The notes beneath the pieces were generated by a model. It saw only the letters and a list, made by a program, of their open reading frames with translations, had not been told where the DNA came from and did no database searches. The position numbers and the translations under genes were made by a program. From Mycteria americana (Eukaryota > Chordata > Aves > Ciconiiformes > Ciconiidae), in contig NC_134371.1 in NCBI RefSeq assembly GCF_035582795.1, positions 49,207,001-49,271,000 on the forward strand: 64,000 bases of DNA, written 5' to 3'. This document shows, in pieces, positions 59,601 to 64,000 of this stretch. Within the stretch, counting starts at the first letter, position 1; each line of letters begins with the position of its first letter.

Positions 59601-60400
59601 CTTAAATAAAGTATTCACATTAATTACCTCTATCTGTTAAGTGTTGATGGCTGTTGAATACTATTATAAAATCCAAGTTATAGCTGGGGTCCATTGCACT
59701 GAGTACTGTAAAGACCTGGAGAAGACAGAAGCCTCTATTAGAAAATTATTTTCAACTTGCAGCCTTTTAACTCTGTGTTTAAATCTTGCCATAGGAGCAA
59801 TACGTTTCGCTGTGCGTGTGGCCACAACTGCTGAAGTCATAGGCCAGTGTAAACGAATCATTTGCAAGTAAATGAAACTCTCTATAGGAAGTATCTCACA
59901 GGCATGCAAAGAGTTGGGTTAAAAATGTGCAGAGTCCTGTTTAGTGTTTACATAGAGCATGGGTGGAGGGAGACAGCTTCACTGTTTTAATGGCAATCCA
60001 GTATGTATTTAAGTAACATGAAAAAGAAAATTTTAATTTTTGTGTACTGTAATAACTAAATGGGAAGATGTCTGTTAATATTAAACTGATATGTGCTCTT
60101 ACACAGCTAAACAACTAATGTCACTTGTAAATTTTCATCTCCAAGCAAGCAGACAGTCCTCTGGGAATGTCACACATTATACGTATGCTAGGGAGAATGA
60201 AAGTGTTCACATTACAAAATCAGATAAGGTAATTCTTTATTCTTGTTTAGCCTTTACTGTTAAAACTGAGATTTCTCTGGTAAACCTGCCTACCAAGTTG
60301 ACTTATGATGAGGCTAGCATATAGTTCCTATCAGCTGCTATGGTTTTTCTTTTGTAGTGCTCTCATTAGTACTTTAATAATAGATTCTGCAATGACTGTC
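56645..60400. other. Noncoding stretch, no gene seen
   Basis: AT-rich unique sequence. Short A/T runs (58,311-58,323), a (GT)n near 57,535 and small frames under 90 codons are present. Nothing matches a repeat or gene family that I recognise. Confidence 0.5.
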
Positions 60401-60414
60401 AGATTTTTTTTTTT

Positions 60415-60462
60415 TTGGTCACAAGGTGTTGTGACCAAAGGTGTTGTTTGCTGAAGGTGTTG
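60415..60462. repeat. Perfect 10-bp hairpin with three AAGGTGTTG copies
   Basis: TTGGTCACAA at 60,415-60,424 and TTGTGACCAA at 60,429-60,438 are exact reverse complements around a GGTG loop. The 9-mer AAGGTGTTG occurs at 60,423, 60,438 and 60,454. A T-run immediately precedes the hairpin. No known RNA family is indicated. Confidence 0.9.
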
Positions 60463-60469
60463 AAAAGGT

Positions 60470-63400
60470 ACTAAACTAGCTTAAAACTGCTGTTGCTGAT
60501 CATTGGGCATTGCCAAGTATGGCTGGGATTTCAGCCATGACAGTAATGGATGTATTGTGGAGACAAAGGACTAACTGCAATTACTTAAAGGGACATTGAG
60601 TTACCATCAGTTATTGTATTTCTTTTAGGCAAACACAAACCTGTTTGTTCCTTTTTGAACTACTAAATAAGAACAATCCAAACACACCAACAGTTTATTT
60701 GTTTCAAGGATGTTAATCTGGTGGCAGTTTTTCTTTAAAAAATAGTCATTTAAAAAAGTAAACAGTAGCCATTTTGTTTGTCAAATGTTTGTTTTGTGAG
60801 GCATTTGAAAAGCTATCAAAGTTGAAACCAGTTATGCTGCAACTATAGAGACCAATAGTAAATGGTAGTAATATTTTGTAAACAATTCAAGAGGCCAGTT
60901 TATACCTTGTCAGTATCTCTGGAAAGCAACACAACTACAGAAATCCTATTAAAAAAAAAAGAAAAATCTCCTGCTCTTGTTGGAAGGGATGAATTAATAC
61001 CAATAATTCAGTGAATATATTTGTGGCGTCTGTCTATTTTACAGGCTGATCTTCCTCTGATCTCACTGCATGCTTCCCTTTGAAACTGCAAGCACAGAAA
61101 TAGTTAATTTGGCATGGTCATAAGCTAGGCAGTAAGTCACCATCTCTAATATTTACCTGAATGGAGAAATACTTGCTGTTGGCAGAAGTTAGGTATATAG
61201 TAAACCCATTCTCTAATAGCTTGGCAGTCTGATTTCTTGGAGACTTGGAAACCTTCTGTGCACAGGGGATGGAGGGCTGGAAGGTCAGTTTGCATAGACA
61301 CCAACCAGTTGAGGTTTACAGGAATCTCGGGTGAGCTCAGTATCATTTTGTCCTACTTCACTGCTGCACAATGAAAAGGCTCCAAACCAGGTCTCATTCA
61401 AAAGGCAGACCTCACCCTTGTCACAAACGTGCTGACACAGGGAATGTAGAAGATGCAAATAATGAAGTGTACTGGGCCTCAGTGCAAATGGTCTGATCCT
61501 TCAAAACAAAACTTATTTTTCACTCTTCTCATCCTAGAGGTGCGTATGTCTGGAAAGGAGCACCCTTTGCTTCTAACACCCAGGGCTGAAAGAGATGGAT
61601 GTGACACCCCTTCCACCACCACAACCACAAGATGTCTCGGAGGCAACTAAGTGACTTCAGATTTTCAAATCCTATAGTGGATTTCCTTTTTTGTCCGGAA
61701 AGGATAATTTGGTCTGATGTAACTGAGTGGCTGCTCAGTGTCTCTAAAATTAAGTCCAACATACTTTTCATGTAAAGTACTTTCAGCCTCCTCTTCCCCA
61801 GGTTCAATGCTCCAAAATCCCATCTTAATCTCAGATCTGTAATTGCTTTTATCCAGGGAAGACTCATGCTAAATGTGTATACTTTTTAGCTTTTAAACAC
61901 TCAGATTTCCTGACTATTCTACCTAGCTAAGGTTCAGCAACATGAGAAGCACATTAGGAGACTGAAAATAATTTGAGGCACATACAGAGAAAAGACTCTC
62001 AGACCAGTGCAAACCCAGGGCATCAATTTAGCAATTCTCAAGCTTAGTAATAAATATAGGATTTGTCTACAGATGTCTTCACTGGAGACTGGAGGGCAAA
62101 AAAAATAGCCAGATTTTTCCATCCCCTAAAATATCCTAAAGAAACATTTGGTGGCATTTAAATAGGAAAACATTATGCTATGCCAGAAACAAGTTTTACT
62201 TTTTAATATTTCTTTGAATTGCATGATAGTGGTTATCAAAAGATGTTTGTGGTGTGAAAATATGTGGGTTCTTTTCGCTTAATTTTTTTCCCCCAAGATG
62301 ATCATGTTGAAACTTGTGGTCCTTGGTACATCTGAAAAATTATAAAGCAGTTTAGGAGACAAGCTTTTGTTTACACTGCCACAGATGGCTGGAATAAATT
62401 AGTGGACTCGGTAAAGAACAGTTCATTTTAGTTTAAAATGCATTTGGACACTTATCAAAGCTCACATGGTGGCCATTTTATGTTATTTATTCATCTGTTT
62501 GTGCTTTACGATTCCATGCCCAAAGGCTATGTCTGAGTAACGGTCAGAGTTTCCTCCTAACAGAATTTATAATTATGTATATCTCACACTTCAAGCACAT
62601 TTGTACTCCTGTACTGTGGCATACCCTGGGTTATCCTGTGTAGCTAGTCTTTCTGAAGAGCACTGCAAATCTAATTGTAAGCAAGCAGATTAGAAAGGCA
62701 AGGTAAACTTCTTCACTAATGTGAATGTTTTAAGTTGAGCATTTTCCCTAAATTGGTGAAGAAATGCATACAGTTGTAACCATATACTTCCTTCAACGTC
62801 AACGCTGCTATTTGGGAGAGGTAGTGAGAGCAAGACTTCCCAAATTAACTCTTGAATTCCAGTTCCCCTGGACTGGATTAGAATGAGGGAGGACAAAGAT
62901 GGCATAGTTACTCTATGGCTCTTCACTTACTGACCTTTCAGAAACAGTACAGTAAAACCTCTCCCTCTCACACTTCAACTTTTTCATGTGTATACACTTG
63001 TTTCCTCCTTGATGCCAGTACAATGAAGACATGCAACACAGATGTCTTCAGAGTTGATGAACCTGGCACTGCAATCAGTGGGTCTACTTCTTTCAACTTT
63101 AATAGGGATTTGCCTTGTCCTGGGAAAGTCAACAACACTATTACTGTGACTCCTAGCGTAAGGCAAGAAATCAAACTAACATCTGAGTAGCTGTTGGGAG
63201 CCTTCAGGAGCAGCTTGTCATCTTCATGGCATTTTCTTGCTAATCCCATTTCTCTTGGACCCTTTGCATACTGGATATACCGCCTTTAGACTATTGCACT
63301 TGGGAGTTGACAAGCCAAACTGAGAGGGCAGAAACAGCAAATAACTGAAATGTAAATCTGTGCACTGTCATACTGAGGTGCTCAAAGAAGGTAAAAGAGC

Positions 63401-64000
63401 AACTTGGGTTCACTTCAAGCTTTTCTCAATCCCATGAATTTGACAGATGAACTTGCTTAAGTGTAATGAGTAATCTGGCTTGCTAAATCAGGCATTCAGA
63501 TGTCGGGAGATGCTAGCTGTGAGACTGTAACCATCACTCTTCATCATATACAATGAGTGAGGAAACTGGTCCTGGAATAAAAATACTATGTGATTAAAGA
63601 CTGCCCACCAGGTCCAAGTTACAACTGCACAGGAAATTAAAGTCTGGAATGTCCTGTCTCTCTAGTACTTGAACTGATGTGAATCAGGGGCAGTTTTGAG
63701 GAAAAAGTGGGGAGTTGCTTGTATGATAAGTCAGTACACTGAGACCTCTAGGCTCCCTAATACATCACTGCCAGAATTTGAATGCTGAACTTTCAGAGTT
63801 TACAGTTTACCCTTTAAACTCACAGATTAACTACTGCAATGGCTGGAGGAGAAGAATCTTTTGTTTTAGATTGCAGGTTGTGTTCCTGGAACCATTTGAA
63901 TTTGAAGGACATGGCCTTGCTCACTGCCTGCTGCCCTGCTCTGCCCTCCTCTGCCCTCCCAACCAGGCAGCCATTCCCAGCACAAGGCTGTTGCTGCTGT
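60470..64000. other. Noncoding stretch to the end of the window
   Basis: AT-rich unique sequence with frames under about 115 codons and no domain. The last 70 bp turn C-rich (CTGCCCTGCTCTGCCCTCCT type low complexity). No exon, repeat family or RNA gene is recognised. Confidence 0.5.

Noticed and set aside
1..64000. Search by eye for CRISPR arrays, intact retroviruses, insertion sequences, rRNA and microRNA hairpins
   Set aside because: No regularly spaced direct repeats, LTR pairs, gag/pol/env-like frames or recognisable RNA genes were seen. MicroRNA calls would need folding and expression data.

Overview
The window is vertebrate nuclear DNA, almost certainly avian. The clearest evidence is a chicken-repeat-1 (CR1) LINE on the minus strand at 55,534-56,629. 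It ends in the ATTCTATGATTCTATGAT-type 3' tail that is diagnostic of bird CR1s, and it carries readable reverse-transcriptase and C-terminal ORF2 remnants. Repeat content is otherwise very low. What remains is a thin scatter of ancient amniote repeats: MIR-type SINEs at about 33.9, 43.8 and 44.6-44.9 kb, and degenerate palindromic or 'CATTGATTTCA' type relics. This suits a compact bird genome. There is no bacterial-style gene organisation, no tRNA or rRNA gene, no CRISPR array and no intact retrovirus that I can see.

Layout. (1) 1-7,500 is a cluster of several CpG islands (roughly 1-1,480, 1,800-2,100, 3,790-4,440, 5,360-5,700 and 6,500-7,370). Between them lie AT-rich, repeat-free segments rich in homeodomain-, forkhead- and PBX/MEIS-like sites. 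This pattern is typical of the promoter neighbourhood of a developmental regulatory gene. I could not identify the gene. The best exon candidates on the plus strand are 6,009-6,123 and 6,260-about 6,595. Both have good splice signals, and the second holds a pure (CAG)14 repeat. Spliced together they would encode an unfamiliar 74-residue polyglutamine ORF, but they could equally be 5' UTR or lncRNA exons. (2) 7,500-64,000 is a gene-poor, mostly 38-42% GC tract, probably either a long intron or a gene desert. Its small GC-rich patches lie near 9.8-10.1, 18.3-18.5, 19.8-20.1, 22.8-23.1, 28.9-30.2, 30.5-30.8, 46.2-46.6 and 47.3-47.7 kb. At least seven AT-rich, repeat-free segments look like conserved enhancers, judged by base composition and binding-site vocabulary only; cross-species alignment would be needed to prove it.

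I found no protein-coding exon that I can assign to a known family, apart from the dead CR1 ORF2. Most long ORFs, especially in the GC-rich first 7.4 kb, are stop-poor shadows. The items most worth a second look are the CAG-repeat exon pair, an RFX X-box-like site inside a candidate enhancer at 43.3 kb, a perfect forkhead-type palindrome at 5,353-5,366, a perfect 10-bp hairpin with trailing 9-mer copies at 60.4 kb, and the cluster of enhancer-like segments. I did not find a demonstrable new biological system.
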